42,639 nt of DNA from a virus. Below the pieces are notes generated by a model. It was not told the DNA's origin, ran no database searches, and worked only from the letters and a program-made list of their open reading frames with translations. Location of the stretch: IMG/VR virus record IMGVR_UViG_3300022746_000035, positions 1 through 42,639 of that record. The stretch is one strand, 5' to 3'. A program made the position numbers and the translations under genes. Positions 9,101 through 16,234 of this stretch are shown one piece after another. Positions within the stretch are counted from its first letter, which is position 1. Each line of letters starts with the position of its first letter.

Positions 9101-12100
9101 GTAAAGACCCTGAAGATGAAGGGTGAGACTCAAAAGGTTTGGTCAAAGGCTTTTGCTAAGACCGCTGAGCAGCGCGCTGAAGCCCTTATCAACGAGATCA
9201 ACAAGCCAGCAGTCCTTGACCAGCTAGAGCAGATTCACAATACGCGAGCTCTTGCTGACATTGAAAGCAACATGGAGATCGCACACACTATGAACAGCAA
9301 TGTCATGGATAATCTTGCTGAAGGTCTGCGTATCCTGCGCGACAAGAACATTGATAATAATGCTGACCGCCTAACTCTGCTTCGCGAATCATTTGCAAAG
9401 CTAGCCTATGCAAGCGATGTTTTGAAGCAGTCACGCGGCGATGTAGCAGAATCAATGCTCAAAGCTCTAAGCATGATTTACCTGCAGGGCGGAAAGATTC
9501 GCGACATCACTGCAAAAGGTGAGAAATACATCACTGGTAGCGATCTAGTTACCAAAGAAGAATTCGTCAAGATTCGTGACCTTATGAATACTATGTTCCG
9601 CCACGAAAACCCTGAAGCAGCAGCCCCAATGGGTCGCGAAGGTTTGCCATTCCCTAAGCCAGAAGCAAAGGCTGCAGCTCAAAACAAGCTAACTGAAACA
9701 ATGCTTGCCTACGAGAAGCACTTCGCTGACCGCTTGACTTTGACCACTAAGGCTGAAGTAAAGACTTGGCTTACAAAGCAGCGTAGCCTGCAGAAGAAGC
9801 TAGATGCAGCGCGTGAGACTGCTTGGAATAACTGGATTGATACCAAGCACTTTGATGTTGCCACTCAGACTTGGGTAGACAGCTCACAGTTTGACCATGC
9901 AGCATCTACTGCAGCAGCTCAGAATATGGACAGAATCATCCTTCAAGATGGAACTGCAAACCTTGCCGGAGAAGTTGTAGACACAGTTGCTAAGCGCCCT
10001 AGAAAGACCACTAAGGCTCAGCAGAAGCAGATCTGGGAGCAAGATGAGCCAGTCCGTCAGGCACGCGGAAAGAAGCTTGCTGATGGTGCTGTGCAGGATG
10101 CCGCTAAGCACACTCTAGACTCAGCTGCAGACATTGCTAAAGCTGCTGAAGGTGACATCAATGTTGCCCAGCTACGCACGATTCAAGAGTTCTATGACAA
10201 GCCGCTAAACGACTCGGTTATTCGCGTTTACACAACCTATGACCGAAGCAGAAAAGCTACTAATCTTCCGGGCACAATAAACTCTGGAAGGCTATCTCAG
10301 CTAGCAAACCGCCTAGATGCAAACGCTGGAAAAGCTGATGTTGCCCCATACATGGCAATGGCTGAATCAAACAAGCAGATGATGAACTCTAGCTTGTCGC
10401 ATGCCCTTGACTTGATGAAGAAGAAATACAAGGGAGCCTTAGAAGGCGATGGCTTTATGACCGCATTTGGTCACTGGGCTGCCCAGACAATGCCGGATCA
10501 AGCTGCTGACCCAATCATGCACGACTTGGTTAGCAACCTAAACAACGCCCTACAGCCAGTACGCCAAGCAATGACCGAAGAAGGCTTCAGTACTCAGGCT
10601 TTGCAAAATGCATTCAACCACTACGGGCTTGGCGACAAACTTGGCTTTGCAGATGTCAAGGGCATGACCCAAGACCAGTTAAAGAAGTATTTTGAGACTC
10701 TACCATTTGCACCAAAGCCAGCTTGGGTTGGCGACCTAACTACCATTGAAGGCGCTGACTGGGCTAACCGAACTCAAGCATTCATTGACTCTGGTTCAGA
10801 CCCATTCATTATTCTGTCTCGTTTTGGTATGGCAGTTCAGCATGCCAAAACCGAAAAGGCAATGGCAGATTCTTTGGTTGCAAACTTTGGTCATGAATCA
10901 TTTGGGCTCACTGCAAAGCAGGCTGTTGAGCGTGGTTGGGTGCAGGTCAAGGCAGTAAACGAAACTAAGGGAATCAACCTAACTGCTCACTTCCCAACAG
11001 GTGACAATGCAGCTTACTTCCACCCAGATATTGCTCCACAGATCGGTGCGCTAAACCGAGAATGGAACTCTATCGCTAGCGGTTCCCCTCAGTGGCTAAA
11101 GCCTGTAATGGGTCTTATGAGCTTGGTAAAGGCACAGCAAACCATCTTTACTCCACGCCACCATGTCATCAACATTGTTGGTGACAACGGTATCGCTATT
11201 GTTTATGGAACTCGCAATGTTGAGCACTGGGTAGCCGGAGCAAAAGTTGCCAAAAACATTGCTAACGAGATCCTCAAGACTGAGTATCTAGGCAACAAAC
11301 TTGTAGAAGAAATTGCTATGGTTGCCAAAAACTATGACAAGTCAAGCAAGTTCTTAAACAGCGCCGAAGACATGAACAAGGGCTTCATGAGCTTCAACAT
11401 TGGTGGCAAAATCCAACACATCAGCATTGAGGACCTAACTCAAGAATTCAAGGCTCGCGGAATCACTATCAGCAACATTTTCAACGATGAAATTGCTGGA
11501 CTAACTGAATCTGTTCTATCTGATGCCTCCAATGCCACTGGCGCAAAGAAGACACTATTCCAAAGCATTAACCATGCTATCTTCCAAGCTAACCGACTAG
11601 CTAAGCCCGCTGGTGACTTGAGCGTGTTCTACGGCAATGTTCCTCGCGCAGCTCATGCTATCTCTGTCGGTGCTAAGCGTTCATGGCGCAGCACTGATGA
11701 AATGTTTGCGGCTATGGCTAAAGAGATTCATCTTACCCACCCAACCATTCAGTCGCTAGCCTCTGGCGAACGCAAGGTAATGCGCCCACTATTCACCTAC
11801 TACACATGGCTTCGCGTTGCTCACTCAGCAATGATTGACATGGCTTTGAATCATGGGCGCTGGATGACCGTTTACCCACAGCTTCAGTATGAGACCGCTA
11901 AGCAGAACCAGATGGGCAACATTAGCGCCGCAGTGCCTTGGAGTAAGCAGCAAAAAGAAATGCTGCCAGACTACCTAACTAAGAGCGCTTACGGGCCATC
12001 ATTCAACCCTGCTGACCCAACCCTAGTTCGCCCACCAATCCTGCCTCTAGATGTCATGGAGAACTGGAACTTTACTTGGGATCCAACTAAGAGTTTTGAA

Positions 12101-12514
12101 GAAAACATGATTAGTGTTGGTCAGCAAGAATTTATGAATGTTGCCAAGATGGGCAATGTTATTGGTAAGACTGCTTATGGTTTGTTTGCTAACTACAACC
12201 TAGATACTAATAAGCCTGCAGGAACTGATACTCCACAGGGTCGTAATGACTACCTATACCAGTTACTTCCAATTGTTAGCCAGCTTGGTGCAGGTATCGG
12301 TGCTTACACTCCACAAAAGAATGCTGAAACTGGCGGAAACCCACTCACCCCAGCTGATCGCCAGCAGAAGTTTATCAACTTCCTAACTGGTATGAAGATG
12401 CAGCGCGTGAATACACCTGCTAATCTAAAGATTGGTGCTCAGCAAGCTACCGAGCGATACAACCGACAAGCAATGATCGACTGGCTAAAAGCCCAGAATA
12501 AAGGAAAAAAATGA
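6185..12514 (+). CDS. Giant ejection / internal virion protein (2109 aa)
   Basis: At 6.3 kb this gene is 15% of the genome. The TTG start is the only sensible one: no in-frame ATG occurs for hundreds of bases, and a GGATG Shine-Dalgarno-like stretch precedes it. The N-terminus begins with PNIYGGG (residues 5-11), then a basic Ala/Lys/Pro linker and two copies of RGGRASQFG (72-80 and 183-191), each followed by a similar TAxxAA helix start. The middle is mostly helical. Near residues 1650-1670 there is an HHVINIVGDN segment and near 1862 RPLFTYYTWLR, resembling C-terminal parts of very large podoviral internal proteins. I see no clear peptidoglycan hydrolase motif. A tape measure is the alternative, but the tail genes are podoviral. 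Confidence 0.75.
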   Translation: MAFDPNIYGGGASSTPATQKAVSPYGDLSPSAKSTAKKPAAKKPTGSPTWTYHGTNSATVPKKKATGGQVVRGGRASQFGAVTAKQAAKDQEDLSKTTVSLVQTGLKALLTSSAFSAGTVSQAITKAQKGDFLGILGAYTGGVANAKNLWEDKPVVSGTEIVKQLGLEQKAKNLGKAGKQFARGGRASQFGPITAQEAANASAGLANTALALGVDIVTDPLTYADGIGVIARGAKAATVGTKVGIKAAKLATKGAVPLKVAAKRIGAEEAAKLPAKSLTTDALGGYTKKAAVTPSMLAASEASTKGTEQLAKLNKKLTGKLNYEVVNLPAGSEAAKKYEVLTSSLSAFGKAAGSVLEAKKTSKLIEKFAKQAKAGDYGKDYIHSTTEAPKPSAVAEQVTPTNPNVFAGQKAVADTAPILRNIAETTTPTDIKVIKSVLNKVNKIAKTTEGTTRGSERILTNVRGLISQLHSPENQFLRNLEPSIRTNIDAAVKGDGTNPFTLIDNFSKSQTKPRQILAESLLKSRVGLTDGSGYSTIGEVMTKHGGNFSALTKADPQMAMQVANQLKGLLVRADAKASSADALKRITSLVGEDAAKQLKTAGAFNVKQLPSKDVIDAVLAKIPAASGGQVTKYGSMQELISGLQSGHEIPMNKLEQIVKAIDPQNAVLKQAETAAAKDYTNMLRSVVMGNVNTIAAMEQRWNMMNAKTFFSATGIHAADGVAAYADARLMNKIPAMPEVLTKTRQAAAEHVAKLMDSNAADMADVFNSLSRGFESNFDYMREIMASPDYLEHVSSLNDIAIRSTEKAYMSDTKAALRLQTNQSLEAKVFGSIVAKKTWRVANAKGQKAAKDALTTAKEKMLYLSSQMQAADDVVYATLGSRFTHNKWVKQAAGKAENKHFVYLHIGDVSSVLYKSGENSQKAFIDSFFPFGEGIITKEGEVVDSFSTIALGSTVRQLLEARQTGAVLDLKDLVKTLKMKGETQKVWSKAFAKTAEQRAEALINEINKPAVLDQLEQIHNTRALADIESNMEIAHTMNSNVMDNLAEGLRILRDKNIDNNADRLTLLRESFAKLAYASDVLKQSRGDVAESMLKALSMIYLQGGKIRDITAKGEKYITGSDLVTKEEFVKIRDLMNTMFRHENPEAAAPMGREGLPFPKPEAKAAAQNKLTETMLAYEKHFADRLTLTTKAEVKTWLTKQRSLQKKLDAARETAWNNWIDTKHFDVATQTWVDSSQFDHAASTAAAQNMDRIILQDGTANLAGEVVDTVAKRPRKTTKAQQKQIWEQDEPVRQARGKKLADGAVQDAAKHTLDSAADIAKAAEGDINVAQLRTIQEFYDKPLNDSVIRVYTTYDRSRKATNLPGTINSGRLSQLANRLDANAGKADVAPYMAMAESNKQMMNSSLSHALDLMKKKYKGALEGDGFMTAFGHWAAQTMPDQAADPIMHDLVSNLNNALQPVRQAMTEEGFSTQALQNAFNHYGLGDKLGFADVKGMTQDQLKKYFETLPFAPKPAWVGDLTTIEGADWANRTQAFIDSGSDPFIILSRFGMAVQHAKTEKAMADSLVANFGHESFGLTAKQAVERGWVQVKAVNETKGINLTAHFPTGDNAAYFHPDIAPQIGALNREWNSIASGSPQWLKPVMGLMSLVKAQQTIFTPRHHVINIVGDNGIAIVYGTRNVEHWVAGAKVAKNIANEILKTEYLGNKLVEEIAMVAKNYDKSSKFLNSAEDMNKGFMSFNIGGKIQHISIEDLTQEFKARGITISNIFNDEIAGLTESVLSDASNATGAKKTLFQSINHAIFQANRLAKPAGDLSVFYGNVPRAAHAISVGAKRSWRSTDEMFAAMAKEIHLTHPTIQSLASGERKVMRPLFTYYTWLRVAHSAMIDMALNHGRWMTVYPQLQYETAKQNQMGNISAAVPWSKQQKEMLPDYLTKSAYGPSFNPADPTLVRPPILPLDVMENWNFTWDPTKSFEENMISVGQQEFMNVAKMGNVIGKTAYGLFANYNLDTNKPAGTDTPQGRNDYLYQLLPIVSQLGAGIGAYTPQKNAETGGNPLTPADRQQKFINFLTGMKMQRVNTPANLKIGAQQATERYNRQAMIDWLKAQNKGKK

Positions 12515-12837
12515 CCGAGATTCCAATGAGCCTAAATGAGATGCAGAGCCTTGTAGACCAGCTACGAGCTGGTTCAGCGATGCTTTACTCAACACTGCAG
12601 AACATAGTAGACCTACACCAAGACGGCACAATTGAAGGCGAAACAGAACCTATTGTTTGCCTATGCTGCAGCGAGCTATCCGGCGAAGTAATCCTTGCTC
12701 CATGCCCAACCATGCAGGTTGTGCTAGAGAACTTTGTAGTTAGTCCAGCTCCGACATCAGCTGATCAATCTGAGCTTGACGAGCCTTCTGATCTCCACCA
12801 GTCTGACGAAGAAGCGACTTCAGCTGATCCTTCTTAG
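12511..12837 (+). CDS. Small Cys-containing protein at end of virion operon (108 aa)
   Basis: It overlaps the giant gene by ATGA. Residues 1-45 form an amphipathic helix (MQSLVDQLRAGSAM), then a CLCC motif (50-53) and a further Cys followed by PTMQVVLENF (65-76). A similar helix plus 'Cys..Cys....PCPT...L' arrangement is common in small actinophage proteins of unknown role. The last third is acidic and disordered. Its final 98 bases lie opposite the 3' end of the convergent gene ending at 12740. Confidence 0.68.
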   Translation: MTEIPMSLNEMQSLVDQLRAGSAMLYSTLQNIVDLHQDGTIEGETEPIVCLCCSELSGEVILAPCPTMQVVLENFVVSPAPTSADQSELDEPSDLHQSDEEATSADPS

Positions 12838-13141
12838 AGTTTCCAGCTAACTGGTTCTCAGGAATAATCCAAAGCTTGCAAATAGCTTCCGGCTCAATGT
12901 AGCCAGCAACAATCTTGCACTGCGAGTTTTCTTCGTTATAGAAGATGCAGTTCTTGCAGATTAGACCATCAGCCTTGAACGGATTCTTAGCTGCAGGCGC
13001 ATAGTGAGCCCCGTCAGCGCCCAAAGTCTGGTCAAACATGCCAAACTCTAGCGCAGTCTCTGCATACTCCTTAGCGAGCTCCTGCTGGCGCTCGTTGAGG
13101 GAATCCCATTCCTGCTGTTCTGATTCGGCTTCTGACGGCAT
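12740..13141 (-). CDS. Cys-cluster protein, last gene of the lysis-side operon (133 aa)
   Basis: The middle holds a compact four-Cys cluster: CKNC (residues 62-65), then a Cys at about 74 and another at 88 inside IEPEAICKLW. This pattern of C-x2-C-x8-9-C-x13-C with a terminal 'C.lW..' recalls small iron-sulfur or zinc modules found in phage head-region proteins; metal type cannot be read from sequence. The N-terminus is a Glu/Gln-rich helix and the C-terminus a Lys/Gln-rich helix. The C-terminal 98 bases are antisense to the 12511-12837 gene. Confidence 0.7.
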   Translation of the reverse strand: MPSEAESEQQEWDSLNERQQELAKEYAETALEFGMFDQTLGADGAHYAPAAKNPFKADGLICKNCIFYNEENSQCKIVAGYIEPEAICKLWIIPENQLAGNSKKDQLKSLLRQTGGDQKARQAQIDQLMSELD

Positions 13142-13143
13142 TT

Positions 13144-13281
13144 CTAGCCCTTTCTAGGCGGTATTTTGCCCTCTTTGCGGAGCTTAGAGAGCTGAATAGC
13201 GATAGCCTGCTTTTTAGGCAGGTAATCGCGCTTGCCGCCTACCATGTGGTAAGCCTGCTTTTTAGTGAACTTGTAAGGCAT
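13144..13281 (-). CDS. Small basic protein (45 aa)
   Basis: It starts at an ATG sharing one base with the previous stop (TAATG, at 13281) and ends at TAG two bases before the next ATG, so it fills the gap exactly. The 45-residue product is strongly basic (MPYKFTKKQAYHMVGG at the start, then PKKQAIAIQLSKLRKEGK). The 'KKQAIAI.LS' phrase resembles tiny Lys-rich nucleic-acid-associated phage proteins such as the DUF6496 type; this resemblance is from memory and only suggestive. Confidence 0.68.
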   Translation of the reverse strand: MPYKFTKKQAYHMVGGKRDYLPKKQAIAIQLSKLRKEGKIPPRKG

Positions 13282-13529
13282 TAGCGAGTTGGTGAAGCTG
13301 GGATGCCAGACTTGCCATTGACCATCTTGTCTAGCTTCTTCTTAGCGTTTTCCCAGCCGCCCTTTTTACGCAATGCCTTCTTAGCAGCTAGAGCTGCCTT
13401 AGCATCAGCAATACGCTTACCCTCTTTAGAGTTCTTGTATGCGGCAGTCTTCTTATAAGCCTCATACTTGGCATAAGTAGCGTTGCTTACAGGCTGACCT
13501 GATTCGTTATCAATTTCAGCGTTAGACAT
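13281..13529 (-). CDS. Small Lys/Ala-rich protein, unknown (82 aa)
   Basis: 82 residues with a Lys/Ala-rich helical centre (ADAKAALAAKKALRKKGG, about residues 42-59) and a basic C-terminus. It could bind DNA or another virion component. It overlaps the upstream gene by 8 bases and the downstream gene by one base (TAATG). No family is recognised. Confidence 0.68.
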   Translation of the reverse strand: MSNAEIDNESGQPVSNATYAKYEAYKKTAAYKNSKEGKRIADAKAALAAKKALRKKGGWENAKKKLDKMVNGKSGIPASPTR

Positions 13530-13842
13530 TAGAGACCTTCGTTCCTGTTGCAGTAGTAGTTGAAGCGGCTGGGTTTAGTCCGCCACCATAAATGTTTGGA
13601 CCGATCTTCAGACCGCGCTTCTTTCGTTCCATATCCTTCTGAGCCTTGCGCTTAGCAAACTCTGCCTGACGCTTCTGTAGTTCTTCAGGAGACTTATTCA
13701 TGTGCTCGCTATCCTGCTCCGGCTTGCGAGTCTTCATCTTGTCGTGAGAATCCATCTTGTCTGGAGTAGTAGGTTGCTGCAAACCAATAGCAGCTAACTT
13801 GCGATACTCTGATTCGCTACCGGGCTTCTTTATTTCAGCCAT
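13522..13842 (-). CDS. Small charged protein sharing a PNIYGGG motif with the giant virion protein
   Basis: 106 residues, very rich in Lys, Glu, Gln and Met, with a long charged helix at about residues 51-76. Residues 82-88 read PNIYGGG, the same seven residues that begin the 2109-residue protein (its residues 5-11), although the two genes are on opposite strands about 7 kb apart. The tail after the motif is Thr/Ala-rich and flexible. A shared docking tag for a common partner is possible. The start overlaps the holin stop (TAATG). Confidence 0.68.
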   Translation of the reverse strand: MAEIKKPGSESEYRKLAAIGLQQPTTPDKMDSHDKMKTRKPEQDSEHMNKSPEELQKRQAEFAKRKAQKDMERKKRGLKIGPNIYGGGLNPAASTTTATGTKVSNV

Positions 13843-14090
13843 TACTTAGTTACCTTTCCAGTGAACTCTTTAGCTGCCTTAGTGACAGCTGCTCCAATGC
13901 CAAAAGCGTCATCGGTTGGATCAATAGCGCGTGCTAGAGGACCAACGAATGCAACAAGCAAAGCCCAGCCAGTAAGCGATGCTGGATCAGGGCTAAACAA
14001 AGTCATAGCGATAGTTGCAACAGCTGAACGAAGATAGCTTTGAAAAGCCTTCTTCAACTGTGCAATGGTGCTTGGTGATAGTTTATGCAT
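13842..14090 (-). CDS. Holin
   Basis: 82 residues with two short hydrophobic segments (about residues 20-32 and 38-54, the second with TGWALLVAFVGPLARAI), followed by DPTDDAFGIGAA and a basic tail. The sequence 'AF..P..R.idP.D.AFG.G' after the second membrane segment is a hallmark of a common actinophage holin type. It lies just after the endolysin gene with an 8-base overlap. It would form inner-membrane lesions that release the endolysin. Confidence 0.8.
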   Translation of the reverse strand: MHKLSPSTIAQLKKAFQSYLRSAVATIAMTLFSPDPASLTGWALLVAFVGPLARAIDPTDDAFGIGAAVTKAAKEFTGKVTK

Positions 14091-14514
14091 TCTTCAATTT
14101 CTCCTCAGCTACCAGTTTAGCAATTGCCTTCACTGGGTCATCTACTTTGCCATAGAAAACACTGTTTACAGTGTCGCCATGCGTGAAATGTAAGTGATCT
14201 CCATGACTAGCAGAACCAGTGTCACCAACTTTGCCAATGAAAGTTTTTCCAGCATGCACCTTTGAGCCAACCGCAAGACCTTTTTGCTCCATGTGGCAGT
14301 AACCCCAGAAGCTTTTAGGTTTGCGCTGAACAACAACAACCCAGCCAAGCACATCACTCCACTGCGACAAAGCCACAATGCCTTCAGTAGCTGAAGGGAT
14401 TTCAGTGCCTGCTGGCATACCAAAATCAGTGCCACGATGCCCATTCGGGTGAGCAGCATCTTTTACGCCAAACTTGCAAGTGATCTTAGTTTTAGGGAAT
14501 GGGAGCTGACTCAT
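14083..14514 (-). CDS. Endolysin, M23-family metallopeptidase
   Basis: A peptidoglycan-cleaving zinc endopeptidase. The start is taken at the ATG overlapping the previous stop (ATGA), giving 143 residues; a longer reading frame upstream would only add a stretch overlapping the previous gene. The M23 signature is complete: HRGTD (H26, D30) and HGDHLHF with H107-x-H109, plus the upstream H104. No separate cell-wall-binding domain or signal peptide is present, so holin-dependent release is expected. The gene sits between a one-TM accessory protein and the holin. Confidence 0.92.
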   Translation of the reverse strand: MSQLPFPKTKITCKFGVKDAAHPNGHRGTDFGMPAGTEIPSATEGIVALSQWSDVLGWVVVVQRKPKSFWGYCHMEQKGLAVGSKVHAGKTFIGKVGDTGSASHGDHLHFTHGDTVNSVFYGKVDDPVKAIAKLVAEEKLKNA

Positions 14515-14759
14515 TTTGATACAACCTGCCAAATCGAAGCTAAGAAACCAGCAACACCAGAAGCCAATGCTGCCCAAACAACCTTAGTGACCCAAGCATC
14601 GCGCGCTTGGTTGATCTCCAACTTAGTTACGCGAGTAGGCAAATCACCAAAAGCATCAAGCTGCTGGCTCATACGGGTCAAAAGCTGCTTCATTTCCTGC
14701 TGCTCGCGGTAAAGATCCTCGATAGTAATCTTCACATGGTTCTGCTGCCCCTCAGTCAT
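14511..14759 (-). CDS. Coiled-coil membrane protein of the lysis cassette (holin-like accessory)
   Basis: 82 residues: a Gln/Glu-rich coiled coil (about 12-55) and one transmembrane helix near the C-terminus (VWAALASGVAGFLASIW, about 61-77). This layout matches XhlA/haemolysin-type small phage membrane proteins that assist holins, here placed directly before the endolysin. The order membrane protein, endolysin, holin suggests a two-component holin. It is joined to the fibre gene by a one-base TAATG overlap. Confidence 0.72.
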   Translation of the reverse strand: MTEGQQNHVKITIEDLYREQQEMKQLLTRMSQQLDAFGDLPTRVTKLEINQARDAWVTKVVWAALASGVAGFLASIWQVVSK

Positions 14760-15289
14760 TATGCAAGATCACCGATGATCTGGTAAACCGAAGCAGAAAT
14801 ACGCATAACAGTGGCAGCTGCAAACTGTGTCGAAATACTCAACGCACTATTTTTAGACTGCAAAGTCACACCAGAAGCCGCAAAAGTAAGTGTTCCGGCA
14901 CCATTACGCATAATGTCTACGCGGTCTCCATCAGCCGCAAACACAGCTCCAACAGTAACCGTCTGAGCTGATGCGCTAGTGAAAGCTAAAGCCTTATTCG
15001 CATCACCAGCAACAAGGCTATAAGAAGCAGTCTTAGTGCTCAGCGACCCTTCGCCTTCAAGGGTTGTAACGCGAGCTGCAAGAGCTGGAATAGTTGTTCC
15101 GGTTACAGTAGCAAGACCATTACTTATAGTAGTGACATTGCCGTTGATCGTAGTGATTGAAGTGTTTACAGAGCCAGCGTGCGAATCAACATTATCCCAG
15201 TTAGTGTTGATGCTGGCAGTTTCAAAAGCTTGGTTTGAGCCCGGCACAGCTTTCTGCAACGACAGGTTAGTTGTCGTAGTGTAGGACAT
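14759..15289 (-). CDS. Short tail fibre / appendage protein
   Basis: 176 residues. The N-terminal part (SLQKAVPGSN, then INTNWDNVD near residue 30) is the attachment type seen in phage fibres and appendages ('L.l..P..g.....wn.n...id'). A short trimer-like coiled coil (residues 38-80) follows, and then a Ser/Thr/Ala-rich beta domain of the kind found in small knob proteins. It lies in the packaging/lysis operon, away from the main fibre locus at 32-36 kb, so the virion may carry two kinds of adhesive protein. An AGGAAATG Shine-Dalgarno region precedes the ATG. Confidence 0.68.
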   Translation of the reverse strand: MSYTTTTNLSLQKAVPGSNQAFETASINTNWDNVDSHAGSVNTSITTINGNVTTISNGLATVTGTTIPALAARVTTLEGEGSLSTKTASYSLVAGDANKALAFTSASAQTVTVGAVFAADGDRVDIMRNGAGTLTFAASGVTLQSKNSALSISTQFAAATVMRISASVYQIIGDLA

Positions 15290-15297
15290 TTCATTTC

Positions 15298-16044
15298 CTA
15301 ATCGTCAATGATTATGGTGTCCGTCTCAAACTCAACACTAGCACGAGTTGGCTCAGGAAGGGCAGCAAAATGAGACTGCCCCGAAGCTAATGCTATAAGT
15401 TCACGAGCAATATTTCTCTTCACCGCCGGATCTAAAACATGTCGCAAAATGATGTCCTGAACCTGCATGAGAAGTGCCGGAACATCCAAATTAGCTCTAG
15501 CATTAGGGTCAAAGCGCCCAGTGAGCTGATTCAAGAAAGTAATAGCCTTCATATCGCCCTGCTGAACCAAATCACCCAAAGCCTTATCCGCAATCGGAAT
15601 GTAAGTCTTCAAATTCTCAGCAGACTTTGTAGACATGGCGCTCGCAAACTCTTTTTGCCTCAACCAGCCATCAAGCTCTGGGATACCAATCTTCATCTGC
15701 TTGGCAATAACCTGCGGAGTTTTCAAATTCATCGGGCTCAAATAAGCCTGCAAAAACATCTCTTGGCGCAAAGTCAGATTAGGATTTTGCGTAGTTTTGA
15801 TGCCTCGATCATCAAGCGCACGCTGCAACTTGCTAGAACCCCAGACAAGCTCAATACTCTCTTTAGTGAGCGTAGGATCCTGATCAAGCAAAGTCTGAGT
15901 CTCACAAAATAACCCTTGGCGATCAGCTGCAATAGCCGCAGCTAGCACCTTATCGAAAAGGACCTGCTCCTTAGTTTTCTTCGGAGTGTAAAGCTTGGTC
16001 TCAAACTTCTCTAAATCAAAGTTTCCTGAGTCGCTCAATTTCAT
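15298..16044 (-). CDS. Small terminase subunit-like DNA-binding protein
   Basis: 248 residues, mostly helical. The centre (LTLRQEMFLQAYL, about residues 91-103; then ELDGWLRQKEF) has the helix-turn-helix wording seen in phage small terminases, and the following helices (IADKALGDLVQQGDMKAITF) match their oligomerisation region. It would recognise the packaging site and load the large terminase. It is unusual that it lies on the opposite strand and about 20 kb from the large subunit gene. The ATG overlaps the DUF3310 gene by 29 bases and its Shine-Dalgarno sequence is poor, so the start could be slightly different. Confidence 0.68.
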   Translation of the reverse strand: MKLSDSGNFDLEKFETKLYTPKKTKEQVLFDKVLAAAIAADRQGLFCETQTLLDQDPTLTKESIELVWGSSKLQRALDDRGIKTTQNPNLTLRQEMFLQAYLSPMNLKTPQVIAKQMKIGIPELDGWLRQKEFASAMSTKSAENLKTYIPIADKALGDLVQQGDMKAITFLNQLTGRFDPNARANLDVPALLMQVQDIILRHVLDPAVKRNIARELIALASGQSHFAALPEPTRASVEFETDTIIIDD

Positions 16045-16234
16045 CCTTTATGTAAAAGATCGCCTTTTCCAAATCCTGAATAGTCGCAGCCTCATCCTTC
16101 AACCCTGCGCGCCAAAGATACTTGAACGCATTACCAATGTTGAATGTGCGATGGCGCGTAATCTGAATACACTCCACGCCACTAGGGTCACTGGTGTAGT
16201 GACTTGGATGATTCACTGGATCGTAGTTCTTCAT
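16016..16234 (-). CDS. DUF3310 family protein
   Basis: 72 residues with the family's full signature: NHPSHY near the N-terminus (residues 8-13), GVECIQ (about 19-24), then FNIGNAFKYLWRAGLKD (31-47) and a C-terminal helix. DUF3310 proteins are widespread in phages, sometimes annotated as nucleotide-kinase-like, with no settled activity. It is joined to the regulator gene by an ATGA overlap and to the small terminase gene by a longer overlap. Confidence 0.9.
   Translation of the reverse strand: MKNYDPVNHPSHYTSDPSGVECIQITRHRTFNIGNAFKYLWRAGLKDEAATIQDLEKAIFYIKDEIERLRKL

Noticed and set aside
15439-15912. 157-codon plus-strand frame opposite the small-terminase-like gene
   Set aside because: Composition is unnatural (Leu/Ile/Arg/Ser-rich), with no Shine-Dalgarno sequence. 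The minus-strand frame fits operon spacing and coding style.
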